DNA of 64,000 bases, from the NCBI GenBank assembly GCA_938083445.1, contig CALKCP010000007.1, positions 35,833 through 99,832 of the forward strand, given 5' to 3'. Positions 54,481 to 62,761 of this stretch are shown piece after piece. Made by a program: the position numbers and the translations under genes. This DNA is from an uncultured Ulvibacter sp. (GTDB taxonomy: Bacteria > Bacteroidota > Bacteroidia > Flavobacteriales > Flavobacteriaceae). Each line of letters starts with the position of its first letter. Within the stretch, counting starts at the first letter, position 1. Under the pieces are notes generated by a model, which saw only the letters and a program-made list of their open reading frames with translations, was not told the DNA's origin and ran no database searches.

Positions 54481-55968
54481 TTAATTCTCTAAACGAGCTA
54501 AATACAACTCCCCATTCTCTATATGTTTTTGCTGTTTTTCAGCCGGCATTTTATCAAACATCCGTACCAACATTCCCAAACGCGGATTTGATAAAAAGAA
54601 ATCACGATGGGTATTCATAAAGCGCCAAAAGAGACCATCCCAAACGGCTTGCCATTCGCCTTTTTTGTAGTTACTCATTTTCATGATATAATTACTGCCA
54701 CTTATATACGGTTTTGTCGCCATCAAACCACCATCTGCAAACTGACTCATTCCATATATATTGGTAACCATAACCCAATCATAAGAATCTATAAAAAGTT
54801 CCATAAACCATCTGTATACCTCGTCTGGGTCAAATTCGCAAAGCATCATGAAGTTACCCAATATCATTAATCGTTCTATATGATTGCAATAGCCAGTTTG
54901 CAATACCTTTTTAATGGTTTGATCAATAGGAGGGATGCCTGTAGTTCCGTTATAAAAGGATGCAGGTATTTTCTTTTTAAACTTCCAAAAATTAGTCGTC
55001 CGTTCGTCACTGCCTCTAGATTCATAAATGCCACGGATAAATTCTCTCCACCCTATAATTTGTCGCACAAAACCTTCGGTAGAATTTATGGGTATATTGT
55101 TTTCTTCAGCATATAACAAGCAGGCATCAACTATTTTCTTTGGTGTTATTAAACCTACATTTAGCATCGGTGTTAAGACACTGTGATTTAAGATAGAGTT
55201 TTCCGAAACGATGGCATCTTCATATACTCCAAAATCCATAAAACGCTGCTCAAAAAATTGTGTAAGCCAAGCATTTGTTGTTTCAAAATGTATAGGATAT
55301 AACGAGTGTTCAGTGAGGCTCCCTAGATGATTTGAAAAATGATTTTCGACGTATTTTTTGGCCTCCTCATAGTAGGAATCGACATCTGGAAATTGGATAG
55401 ACGGTGGCGTTTTTTTTGCTGGGTATTTCTTTCTGTTTTCTGTGTCAAAAGTCCACTTGCCACCTGTCGGTTTTCCGTCAGGCTCCATAAGAATGTTGCG
55501 TTTTTTCCGCTGCTCTGTGTAAAAGGTAGTTTGATGGTATTTTTTCTTATCACTTCGGAAGAACACGGCTAAATCTTCCTTTACATTTAGAAATAATGGT
55601 GAATGACACTGTGTTGTTCCAATGCCGTTTTCTTGGCAGCCCCTGTTGATTCTTTTTTGAAGCCAATTATCTGTTGGGTCTATGTAATTTATATGCTCAA
55701 CACCTTGACTTTTTAGAAAGGGAATGAGTTGTCTGATATCCGAAATGGCTTCAGTCGATTCAATATAGTTTACGGTGTATTTTTTATCCTTCCGAAGAAA
55801 ATGTTCATACCCTTTCATAGTTGCTCTATGAAAAGCTATTTTTTGTTTGTGAAATGGATATTGCTTAAAGAACAAGTATTCTTCCACCAAATAGATGGGT
55901 GCATTGATTTCCAAAAGAGGAGAATCTTGAAATAATTGGTGCGGAAAAATTAAGTTAATTTGTTTCAT
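54481..55968 (-). CDS. PF04244-type photolyase lacking the iron-sulfur cysteines
   Basis: 495 residues. It resembles the bacterial (6-4) photolyase/cryptochrome group (PhrB/CryB-like): LIFPHQLF at the start, [35 protein letters not shown] and [19 protein letters not shown]. In the usual members a Cys-rich loop (YC..C...ACPF..YW) then binds a 4Fe-4S cluster. Here that place is the shorter [19 protein letters not shown] (residues 432-450) with no Cys, so the cluster should be absent. The protein may still repair (6-4) photoproducts. It is the last gene of the photolyase operon, overlapping the DUF2256 gene by 4 bp. Confidence 0.85.
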   Translation of the reverse strand: MKQINLIFPHQLFQDSPLLEINAPIYLVEEYLFFKQYPFHKQKIAFHRATMKGYEHFLRKDKKYTVNYIESTEAISDIRQLIPFLKSQGVEHINYIDPTDNWLQKRINRGCQENGIGTTQCHSPLFLNVKEDLAVFFRSDKKKYHQTTFYTEQRKKRNILMEPDGKPTGGKWTFDTENRKKYPAKKTPPSIQFPDVDSYYEEAKKYVENHFSNHLGSLTEHSLYPIHFETTNAWLTQFFEQRFMDFGVYEDAIVSENSILNHSVLTPMLNVGLITPKKIVDACLLYAEENNIPINSTEGFVRQIIGWREFIRGIYESRGSDERTTNFWKFKKKIPASFYNGTTGIPPIDQTIKKVLQTGYCNHIERLMILGNFMMLCEFDPDEVYRWFMELFIDSYDWVMVTNIYGMSQFADGGLMATKPYISGSNYIMKMSNYKKGEWQAVWDGLFWRFMNTHRDFFLSNPRLGMLVRMFDKMPAEKQQKHIENGELYLARLEN

Positions 55969-56093
55969 TTATTCTTTCGGCAGCGCTCGCTACAATATTT
56001 TACCTCTTCCCAGTTTTTTTTCCACTTTTTACGCCAAGCAAACGGACGCTCACAAACGATGCATATTTTTTGGGGGAGGTGTTGTTTTTTCAT
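55965..56093 (-). CDS. DUF2256 zinc-ribbon-like small protein (42 residues)
   Basis: Encodes [20 protein letters not shown] followed by a basic stretch and [10 protein letters not shown]. The CxxC and CxxxC pairs fit a small zinc ribbon, and the size and ending match DUF2256, a family repeatedly found beside photolyases. The start lies 2 bp after the flavin-reductase stop and the stop overlaps the next ATG (ATGA), so it is clearly translated as part of the operon. The function is unknown. Confidence 0.85.
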   Translation of the reverse strand: MKKQHLPQKICIVCERPFAWRKKWKKNWEEVKYCSERCRKNK

Positions 56094-56095
56094 CT

Positions 56096-56722
56096 TTAAA
56101 ACTCAGGCACTTCGTTTACTCTTGCAAACGGATAATCGTCTATCTTTTTGAGTGAATAATAACTATTTAAACCTGAAATCCCAACACTGTTTGTGGCCTC
56201 TAAATCGATATCATGGGCTGCCATTGCCTCGTCGGGAAGTATTAAATGTTTTATTTCACCGATTATTAAAATAGTGCCATTGCGTTTAATATCAAGTGCT
56301 TCTTTAAAGCACATTCCTATTTTAAAGGTGCTTTCTTTTAAAAAGGGCGCTTTAAAACCTTTGATATATTCTTCGGAAAGATTACAACGTTTAAACTCAG
56401 ATATGTTTTCATCGAATTTAGCGGAGGTATAATGCGCGTTTTTTACAAACTCTGGATGCACATGATTAATAGTATATTCTCCGTTTTCCTCAATATTACG
56501 ATAGGTGTGTCCAAATTCGGTTCCTTTGGGTCTAGAAATAAAACCCAAAAGGGGAGGGTTGCTTCCTAAGTGAACTACTGAACTAAAGATCGCTAGGTTG
56601 GTTTGTCCCATATTATTTATAGTTCCTATCAGATTTGCAGGCTTTATCCCCGTAACCGAATTGATAAGTTTTAACCTACTAATGCGGTCGAGGCTTTCTA
56701 TTTGTTCTCTATTGTAAATCAT
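56096..56722 (-). CDS. Flavin reductase family protein (FMN-binding split barrel)
   Basis: 208 residues. The split-barrel flavin site appears as [31 protein letters not shown] and [20 protein letters not shown]. Members reduce FMN with NAD(P)H or bind flavin alone. In a photolyase operon it could keep the photolyase flavin reduced; that is inference. It overlaps the cryptochrome gene by 4 bp (ATGA) and precedes DUF2256 by 2 bp. Confidence 0.88.
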   Translation of the reverse strand: MIYNREQIESLDRISRLKLINSVTGIKPANLIGTINNMGQTNLAIFSSVVHLGSNPPLLGFISRPKGTEFGHTYRNIEENGEYTINHVHPEFVKNAHYTSAKFDENISEFKRCNLSEEYIKGFKAPFLKESTFKIGMCFKEALDIKRNGTILIIGEIKHLILPDEAMAAHDIDLEATNSVGISGLNSYYSLKKIDDYPFARVNEVPEF

Positions 56723-58179
56723 TTTCTTCTATTTACGTGTGTGTTTAAAAGGCGTTTTTTTTCTTTCTGCACGGCCGGATGCTTCTTATGGCCCCAAATT
56801 TTATCTCGAGCAATACGTGCACTTTCTTGCAAGTCTACAATAGGGAGGGGATAATCGCTGCCTATAGTTACACCACAAAAGCTTTGTTCCATTGCACTCA
56901 TTTTCCAAGGTTCATGAATAAAGTTGATTGGAACATTGGAAAGTTCTGGAATCCATTTCTTTATAAACACGCCTTCTGGGTCGTGCTCTTGTGAGTTTTT
57001 TACCGGATTATATAAACGTACTGTATTAATCCCCGTTGTGCCAGCCTGCATTTGGAACTGAGGATAATGAATGCCTGGCTCGTAATCTAAAAACTGCCTC
57101 GCTAAGTGGTAGGTGCCATCTCGCCAATCTTGATCTAGATTCAAAGTTAAAAAGGAGACTACCATGGCGCGCATTCTAAAATTAATCCACCCTGTTTGTT
57201 CAACCGCCCGCATACACGCATCAATTAAAGGGTATCCCGTGGCACCTGTTTTCCAGGCTTTAATAAAGGCTTCATTCTTTTTATGGGGCAATAGCTCGTA
57301 GCCTTTGTTTATGCAATCGGTTTCATAACTGCAAGCTACCTCAAATTTCTGAATAAAATGACAATGCCAATGCAACCTCGTAAGCATTGCAGAAAAGGCA
57401 CGACTATTCTTTGTTCCGTTAGGGTGGGTTCCAATAAATTGAAAGGCTTGTTTAACACTCATGTTTCCCCATGCTAAGTATGGCGATAATCGGCTACATG
57501 AGGTTCTACTTTCAAAAGGTTTAGAAATGTATTTCTGATAGTTAAAACCTCTTTGGGCGGCAAAGGATTTTAAATACCGCCAAGCATTCTGTTCTCCAGC
57601 TGGTTGATATTGTTTCGGATATTCCTTTAATTGATTTTCTAATTTTTTGGGCAATGAAAAAGGATGGTCGAGTACCTTTAGTTTAGATATAGAATAGCTG
57701 TTTTGAATAAGAGGCGCGTGCATTATGGTGTGCCATTGTTTGTTCCAATCATCTCTATTTTTGATGCCTCGAAGGATGCCATCTCGCTGTGATTCTTCCC
57801 AAACTATATCGTGTTGTTTACAAAACGACCTTACTTTTTTGTCACGTTGCCAGGTACTTTTGGTCCCACTTTCCCGAAAACTAAAAAGAGCTTTTATATT
57901 AAAGCTTTCTTTCAGGTATTTAAATACATCATGGGCTTCTCCATAGAAAACAGCTGCCTCTCTGTTAAAACCTTCTAGCACCTTATTTAGTGCCGTAATG
58001 GAATGATATCGAAATTGTAAATGCCTTGGGCTGGTATCTGGATATTCCATTAGTGTAGGTTCAAAAAGGTAGATAACAATGTACGGAATAACAGCTTGTT
58101 CAGCCTTTAAGAAAGGTTCGTGGTCTTGTGAGCGTATGTCACGTTTTAACCATACAATATTGATGGCCTGCTTTTTCAA
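56719..58179 (-). CDS. Cryptochrome/photolyase-like protein with altered Trp motif
   Basis: 486 residues. The N-terminal antenna domain ([20 protein letters not shown]) and FAD domain ([45 protein letters not shown]) are intact. At the place where photolyases have NNGGWQW, this protein reads [14 protein letters not shown] (370-383), so both Trp are replaced (F375, M377) and the N5-proximal Asn is His or Tyr. This argues against classic CPD repair and for a sensor or an unusual repair role. It lies between flavin reductase and the permuted photolyase with 4-bp overlaps on both sides. Confidence 0.85.
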   Translation of the reverse strand: MKKQAINIVWLKRDIRSQDHEPFLKAEQAVIPYIVIYLFEPTLMEYPDTSPRHLQFRYHSITALNKVLEGFNREAAVFYGEAHDVFKYLKESFNIKALFSFRESGTKSTWQRDKKVRSFCKQHDIVWEESQRDGILRGIKNRDDWNKQWHTIMHAPLIQNSYSISKLKVLDHPFSLPKKLENQLKEYPKQYQPAGEQNAWRYLKSFAAQRGFNYQKYISKPFESRTSCSRLSPYLAWGNMSVKQAFQFIGTHPNGTKNSRAFSAMLTRLHWHCHFIQKFEVACSYETDCINKGYELLPHKKNEAFIKAWKTGATGYPLIDACMRAVEQTGWINFRMRAMVVSFLTLNLDQDWRDGTYHLARQFLDYEPGIHYPQFQMQAGTTGINTVRLYNPVKNSQEHDPEGVFIKKWIPELSNVPINFIHEPWKMSAMEQSFCGVTIGSDYPLPIVDLQESARIARDKIWGHKKHPAVQKEKKRLLNTHVNRRK

Positions 58180-59303
58180 TAGCGAAGCTGTTTTTTACAT
58201 TTTTTCCAAAAGGCAAAAAAAGAAGGATAATACCCTTGCACATCAAACATCCACTCTCTAGGTTCTTCTATTCCTTCGTAGTGATCGCTTAAAGGATGTT
58301 CCTTATAGAAGAAATCTTTTTCGCTGCCCTTATTATATTGTTTTACCAGGTCATTAAATTCTCCCACATAGATTTGAATATTCTCTATGTTTTCTTCGGA
58401 AATTTTGATCATAAAATCAATTGATTTTTGAGACACCGGATATTTTTCAAAATGTGAGGGCTCCAACAATAGAATTCTATTGGCTGAAATATCTTTTTTC
58501 CAGAGAGGATCTAGATTGTAAAAATTGTAAACACATGTTGGAAGGCTTTCATCAATAACTACTGAGTTATGCTCTGGTAAAGGTGTTTTTAAGACTAGTT
58601 GCGGGGTGTCGTTTAACATATTTGGAATTTCTAGAGAAGGAAAAGCCTCATAGGGGACATCTAAAAAGGTATCCGTTTGCTGTGTAAAACAGTATTTGTT
58701 GATATTGTCTTGATTCGCAACGTATTTTTTATTTGCATTTGCCCCAGCCACCCACTGCCAGCTTAGAGCATTACTTGCCCAATCTCCATCAAGTAAATGA
58801 TAATACATCCATTGTGCAGGAACTTTCCAATGGCTTTGAGAGATGTTACAAGCTATAGATGCAATATACATTCTTAGATGATTGTGTAGGTACCCTGTTT
58901 TGTAAAATTCTTTAATGGCCTTATCTATTGCTTCAATTCCTGTGTTAGCCTCTACAATTGTTTTTGAAATGGAGGTATTCGAAACTGGAACCTGCTTGTG
59001 CTTTAAGTCAAAATTAATGGCATCTCCTTTTGAAATCCAGACCTGTTGCCAGTAATCCCTCCATGCTAGTTCCTGAATAAATTTCTCGATTTGAGCTGGT
59101 TTGTAGCCCCGACTTACAACTTCAGAAAGCACGAATTTTGTCGATATAACCCCTCTTGAGATATAAGGAGATAAGTAGGTGACCGAGCCATTTATATAAT
59201 TTCGTGTCGAGCCGTATTTAACAGGGTCTACCTTGCGAATTCGCTGGAGAATTTCAGTATAAGAAATTGGAAATATTGAATTTTGATGTTCAAATAATCC
59301 CAT
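58176..59303 (-). CDS. Photolyase-like protein with FAD domain first and alpha/beta domain last
   Basis: 375 residues. It starts directly in the FAD-binding half ([64 protein letters not shown]), with WQW at 182-184 and Asn178 kept. No antenna domain precedes it. After residue 270 comes an alpha/beta segment ([31 protein letters not shown]) ending with [14 protein letters not shown]. It looks like a permuted layout: FAD domain, then Rossmann-like domain. It is in the operon between TIGR03643 and the cryptochrome-like gene, with a 4-bp overlap with the latter. Confidence 0.82.
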   Translation of the reverse strand: MGLFEHQNSIFPISYTEILQRIRKVDPVKYGSTRNYINGSVTYLSPYISRGVISTKFVLSEVVSRGYKPAQIEKFIQELAWRDYWQQVWISKGDAINFDLKHKQVPVSNTSISKTIVEANTGIEAIDKAIKEFYKTGYLHNHLRMYIASIACNISQSHWKVPAQWMYYHLLDGDWASNALSWQWVAGANANKKYVANQDNINKYCFTQQTDTFLDVPYEAFPSLEIPNMLNDTPQLVLKTPLPEHNSVVIDESLPTCVYNFYNLDPLWKKDISANRILLLEPSHFEKYPVSQKSIDFMIKISEENIENIQIYVGEFNDLVKQYNKGSEKDFFYKEHPLSDHYEGIEEPREWMFDVQGYYPSFFAFWKKCKKQLRY

Positions 59304-59591
59304 TTATCGTTTGCTTATTTTATTTCCGGAGATAGCTCTTTGGCGAGAACATTTAAAGCGTTGGATGTCAGGATTTCGTTTTTTTAAGTGTTTCTTACTA
59401 ACACCGCTGTTAACACGCTTCCGCCAGCGTTTAAAACTAGATTCTTTAAGGTTGCTGCGCATGAGTTTTATGACGTCTTTCTCTGCTAAGTCAAATTGGA
59501 ATACAATTGCTTCAAATGGTGTGCGATCTTCCCATGCCATTTCAATAATGCGATCTAATTCTCTTTCTGTAAAGCGTTCTGTTTGTGGCAT
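59304..59591 (-). CDS. TIGR03643 family protein
   Basis: 95 residues from MPQTERF; the extended frame is less likely because it would overlap the stop of the upstream DUF2452 gene. The family core TERELDRIIEMAWEDRTPFE followed by AIVFQFDL matches TIGR03643, a small helix-turn-helix-like protein associated with photolyase clusters. The rest is basic (FKRWRKRVNSGVSKKHL). The function is unknown; the basic tail could bind nucleic acid. It abuts the permuted-photolyase start. Confidence 0.85.
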   Translation of the reverse strand: MPQTERFTERELDRIIEMAWEDRTPFEAIVFQFDLAEKDVIKLMRSNLKESSFKRWRKRVNSGVSKKHLKKRNPDIQRFKCSRQRAISGNKISKR

Positions 59592-59598
59592 AATGAAC

Positions 59599-60000
59599 CT
59601 AAATTTTTTCCCAAATATGGTCTGCATTCAAATAAAAACTGCCCAATGCATTGAATCTACATTGCTCTGGAGCGATAATGGAAAGAAATGAGTCACCATT
59701 TGTCCTTTTATACAGATGATACACCTCACCAATAATCGGTTCAAAAGTAAATTTTGATTCAAAAATTAGATTGTTGTATTCAAACTCCTGCATCATTTTT
59801 TCATATTCGGCTTTTAGTTCTAGATATTTTGCTTCTACCTTATGGTTTATTTTATTGATACTTCGATTCTTCCATGCATTGGTATCAGTAGTTGTAATTA
59901 CTGGTGCACCAACATTTGTTGCATAGGGCTTAAGCGCAGCATCATATTTTTGCGTTTCTGTATTAAAAACAACACTATCCGGCTTTTTTTCTTCAGTCAT
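59599..60000 (-). CDS. DUF2452 family protein
   Basis: 133 residues, soluble. It opens with PDSVVFNTETQKYDAALKPY and contains the family blocks GAPVITTTDTNAWK and GEVYHLYKRTNGDSFLSIIAP followed by EQC. The central helix (EAKYLELKAEYEKMMQEFEY) may be coiled. The function is unknown. It is the second gene of the operon: 17 bp after the 54-residue gene and 7 bp before TIGR03643. Confidence 0.87.
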   Translation of the reverse strand: MTEEKKPDSVVFNTETQKYDAALKPYATNVGAPVITTTDTNAWKNRSINKINHKVEAKYLELKAEYEKMMQEFEYNNLIFESKFTFEPIIGEVYHLYKRTNGDSFLSIIAPEQCRFNALGSFYLNADHIWEKI

Positions 60001-60017
60001 TTTTCTATCAAAGTTAC

Positions 60018-60182
60018 TTAGGTCAACTTTTCAAGCTGATTCATTACTTCGTTCGCTTCAAAGGCTTTTTGATCACTCAATTTTCTATTCGTTGTAGACA
60101 AACCATGAGCCTCTTTCATAAGCTTTTCATATTCAGCTTGTAGTACTTCTTTTTTTGATTTCTTTTTAAATAATCCGAACAT
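60018..60182 (-). CDS. Lacal_2735-like small protein (54 residues), first gene of the photolyase operon
   Basis: Encodes MFGLFKKKSKKEVLQAEYEK, then LMKEAHGLSTTNRKLSDQKA and a short acidic/basic tail. It matches, from memory, the small flavobacterial Lacal_2735 family. The protein is helical and highly charged with no signal; the function is unknown. It opens the eight-gene photolyase operon, with dyad site 3 54 bp upstream of its start. Confidence 0.8.
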   Translation of the reverse strand: MFGLFKKKSKKEVLQAEYEKLMKEAHGLSTTNRKLSDQKAFEANEVMNQLEKLT

Positions 60183-60236
60183 TTTATTTGGTATACCTCA
60201 GAATTAATTTTCTGAACGTAACGCGAATATACAAAA

Positions 60237-60266
60237 TGTTTATCAAACCATCGATCTAGTTAAACA
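60237..60266 (-). promoter_or_regulatory. Dyad TGTTTA-N18-TAAACA of the photolyase operon (site 3)
   Basis: Half-sites at 60237-60242 and 60261-60266. On the minus strand it reads TTGTTTA, 18 bp beginning ACTA, then TAAACATTTTGTAT; the last 14 bases are shared with site 2. It ends 54 bp before the first start codon. Confidence 0.8.
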
Positions 60267-60671
60267 ATATTACTTTTGGTTCTTGTAAGGCAAGAAATTC
60301 CGTGTTGTCAAAATCTTAAAAAGCAGTTTTGTAGCTTTTGTACTTGTTTTTGAAGGATCTTTTATCGAGCTCTTTTTTAAGCTAAAAGCATAAAATATTT
60401 TCAAGTTTGAACACCAACATACACCCCTTATTAGTGAAGCAGATTAACGGCAGCGTTAGTTTTGATAATAAGTAAAAGGGCACTATTAAAATTTTGTCAA
60501 ATCAAATTAGGTGTTTTTGTTGTCTTTCTTTTGTTCAAGAGAATACCCTGTTAGCTGGCTATTATTATTGTTTATTTCATCTATAAAAATGCATCTTCCT
60601 AAGGAACAGGTATCAGCATAATTAATATTAAAATAATCACAATTTATCGTATATGGCTCTAAGTTTAATAT

Positions 60672-60701
60672 TGTTTAACTAAATTTATACTTTAATAAAC
60701 A
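60672..60701 (+). promoter_or_regulatory. Dyad TGTTTA-N18-TAAACA abutting a start codon (site 4)
   Basis: Half-sites at 60672-60677 and 60696-60701; the spacer also begins ACTA, as in site 3. It ends only 9 bp before the ATG at 60711, so any transcript started from it would have almost no leader. Confidence 0.78.
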
Positions 60702-60710
60702 AAAAAGCCT

Positions 60711-60938
60711 ATGGAACTACTTAATGAAGCCCAAGAGTTTGAGAACATAAGAATGAGACATATGTCTACAAGTGATAGAGTAGTCGCCTCAAGAGAAGCT
60801 AAACGTTTAATATTGGCCCTAAATGAGGTTTATAAGAAAACAAAGGATGCTAGCTTAATGGATGTAATGAAACGTTTAACTGCAAAAAAGAAGAAAATTG
60901 AAATACGCCTTAAAGGTAGACCAGATCCTGCCTTTTAG
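60711..60938 (+). CDS. Small charged hypothetical protein with dyad promoter
   Basis: 75 residues, helical and very basic: QEFENIRMRHMSTSDRVVAS, then EAKRLILALNEVYKKT and MKRLTAKKKKIEIRLKGR. There is no signal or membrane segment and no family that I recognise. Site 4 sits 9 bp before its ATG, which both supports it as a real gene and ties it to the photolyase operon. Confidence 0.7.
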   Translation: MELLNEAQEFENIRMRHMSTSDRVVASREAKRLILALNEVYKKTKDASLMDVMKRLTAKKKKIEIRLKGRPDPAF

Positions 60939-61038
60939 GTTGTTGCCTTAGATCATTCAGAAACAATTGAATTGTCCTAATTAGCTTGCCTGCTGCGGCA
61001 TCACAAGCCTGCTCGAGTAAATTTATTTTGTCATCGAA

Positions 61039-61842
61039 TTAAAGTGACTTCCGAATGCCAATAAATACGGCAATCATTAGGGAGTACCAAAGAAAGAAAG
61101 AAATAATATATTCTTTGAAGCCCAAGACCAACATAACGCTAATTATTAAAAGTTGGAAACCGAGGCCAAATGTTGAAACAGCTGTCATCAGAATTTTAGG
61201 TAGTCTCTTGCCGTTTGGGGCTTTAGCGTCAAGCCCATAGATTATTTTATCAAACAGACCATAAAGGATTTTGTAGATTCCGAACAAAAAAGTTACGTTT
61301 TTTTGTTTTTCACCTTTCATAGCTAACGGAGCATGAAGTTCGAAAATTCTACTTGTAGTATCCCCATTCACAGCGTTTCTTAAAATGACATAGTAATAAT
61401 TATATAAGGTTCCTTGCAGTTGAATACCTACAAACCCCAAAATACAAAGTATGAAGGGTGTTTCTGTTGTATACCAGAGGCTTAGGAAAATAAGTAGATT
61501 TAAGATGATATCTGCAATAGAATCAAGATAGCGACCGGTGTGCGAAGGAGTTTTTTTTATTCTAGCTAATTCTCCATCTGCGGCATCTAAGACCGATTTT
61601 AATATTAAAAAAAAAGCAGCAGCCCAGTAGTACCCCGACAGAATGCATGCAATGCCAGTCAAGCCTGAAATAGTGAACCATATCGTAACATCAATAGGCG
61701 TATATGAGGTTTCTTTAAGCGAAGCAGCGATACGTCTTGCAATCGGTCTCCCATAATCTGAAAGGTCTAAGAATGTATGCTCCTTGGGTAATTTAGACAT
61801 GTTCTTTTTTAACTCTTTAGTTTTTATTTTTTTGCCACTCAA
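61039..61842 (-). CDS. CDP-alcohol phosphatidyltransferase-like membrane protein
   Basis: 267 residues (253 if the internal ATG at 61800, MSKLPKEH, is used). The family's diagnostic motif is complete: D-x2-DG-x2-AR-x8-G-x3-D-x3-D in DAADGELARIKKTPSHTGRY with LDSIAD. About six membrane helices follow. Such enzymes join CMP-alcohol and an alcohol to make phospholipids; the headgroup is unknown. It is monocistronic, in the inner membrane. Confidence 0.85.
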   Translation of the reverse strand: MSGKKIKTKELKKNMSKLPKEHTFLDLSDYGRPIARRIAASLKETSYTPIDVTIWFTISGLTGIACILSGYYWAAAFFLILKSVLDAADGELARIKKTPSHTGRYLDSIADIILNLLIFLSLWYTTETPFILCILGFVGIQLQGTLYNYYYVILRNAVNGDTTSRIFELHAPLAMKGEKQKNVTFLFGIYKILYGLFDKIIYGLDAKAPNGKRLPKILMTAVSTFGLGFQLLIISVMLVLGFKEYIISFFLWYSLMIAVFIGIRKSL

Positions 61843-62209
61843 GTTTCAAGAAAAACAGGCTGCTTAAATATTTCGTAAATGTACAATAGCCCTCTGTATA
61901 AAGTGCTATTATTGTGTTAATTTGCGTCATTATTTCTTCGCTATTTCAATGCATATAGACATGCTTTAATTTTTATATAAGTGATAAGGCTTCAACCTCC
62001 CCCTTTAATATTGTGATTCACAATCAACTTGAATCAATAAAGTCATAATAGCAATTAGACTAGTATAGGCTATTTGTTTCATGCTTTATTACGCGTTTTA
62101 TAACTGAGCCCCAATACAATAAAAATCTTTTTTTATTGAATGAATCCATATTTTGCATTTCACATCTATTTTTTCTATTTTCGAATAACAAACATTAAAC
62201 CCTTACCTA
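61843..62209. other. 367-bp intergenic region
   Basis: No gene is seen. It includes a 15-bp palindrome-like stretch (ATTGTGATTCACAAT at about 62012) and an A/T hairpin near 62117, and presumably the promoters of the two flanking divergent genes. Confidence 0.5.
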
Positions 62210-62641
62210 ATGAAAAAAGCAACGTTATTTTTTGTGTTCATGTTCATTTTCTCGGCAGCCAGTGTATTTGGTCAGGCAAGAAAGCAATTAAATTTTGGTC
62301 TTATTGGAGCTAATTATGAAATCCCAGTGCATGAAGACATTACAATAGCTCCCGGTGCATCGACCGATTTTAATCTAAATTGGTTTTCATTGCATGTTAA
62401 AGCAAATTACTATTTCGATAGTTTGTTTGAGATAACAAATGCTTCATGGGATGTTTATGGAGGGGCTGGTGCTGGTTATGCAGTGTACAATGGTGACAAG
62501 TTGGAAGACAGCGATATGGATATTGGACTTCATATCGGTGGAAGATGGTTTTGGAATGATACGTGGGGAATTTATTTTGAACTTGGTGGGGCGACAACTC
62601 AAGGCGCAACAGGCGGGATCGGTTTAACGGTTAAATTATAA
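62210..62641 (+). CDS. Small outer-membrane beta-barrel protein
   Basis: 143 residues with a signal peptide (MKKATLFFVFMFIFSAASVFG, cleavage near FGQA). The mature part alternates short strands with Gly and aromatic residues (DVYGGAGAGYAVYNGDK, GLHIGGRWFWNDTWGIYF) and closes with GGIGLTVKL. The OmpA-like/porin-type barrel is small. The function is unknown. It is monocistronic. Confidence 0.78.
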   Translation: MKKATLFFVFMFIFSAASVFGQARKQLNFGLIGANYEIPVHEDITIAPGASTDFNLNWFSLHVKANYYFDSLFEITNASWDVYGGAGAGYAVYNGDKLEDSDMDIGLHIGGRWFWNDTWGIYFELGGATTQGATGGIGLTVKL

Positions 62642-62648
62642 GACTTTG

Positions 62649-62691
62649 ATAAAACCATTTTCCTTGCGAAAGCTTCGCTCAATGGTTTTAT
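62649..62691. terminator. Large hairpin between convergent genes
   Basis: ATAAAACCATT / AATGGTTTTAT outer arms with an inner palindrome (GCGAAAGCTTCGC). It can end transcripts from both sides. Confidence 0.75.
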
Positions 62692-62761
62692 ATTTCGACT
62701 ATTTTCGCAACACTATAGTTTAGGGCTGTTTCAAATTTTTATATCGCCTCTTTTGTTTGTG

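Larger units (their letters stand above)
60183..60710. other. 528-bp divergent regulatory region
   Basis: No protein gene is visible. It holds dyad sites 3 and 4, one for each divergent unit, separated by about 400 bp. The long middle part shows no recognised motif and could hide a small RNA; nothing specific supports that. Confidence 0.6.
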
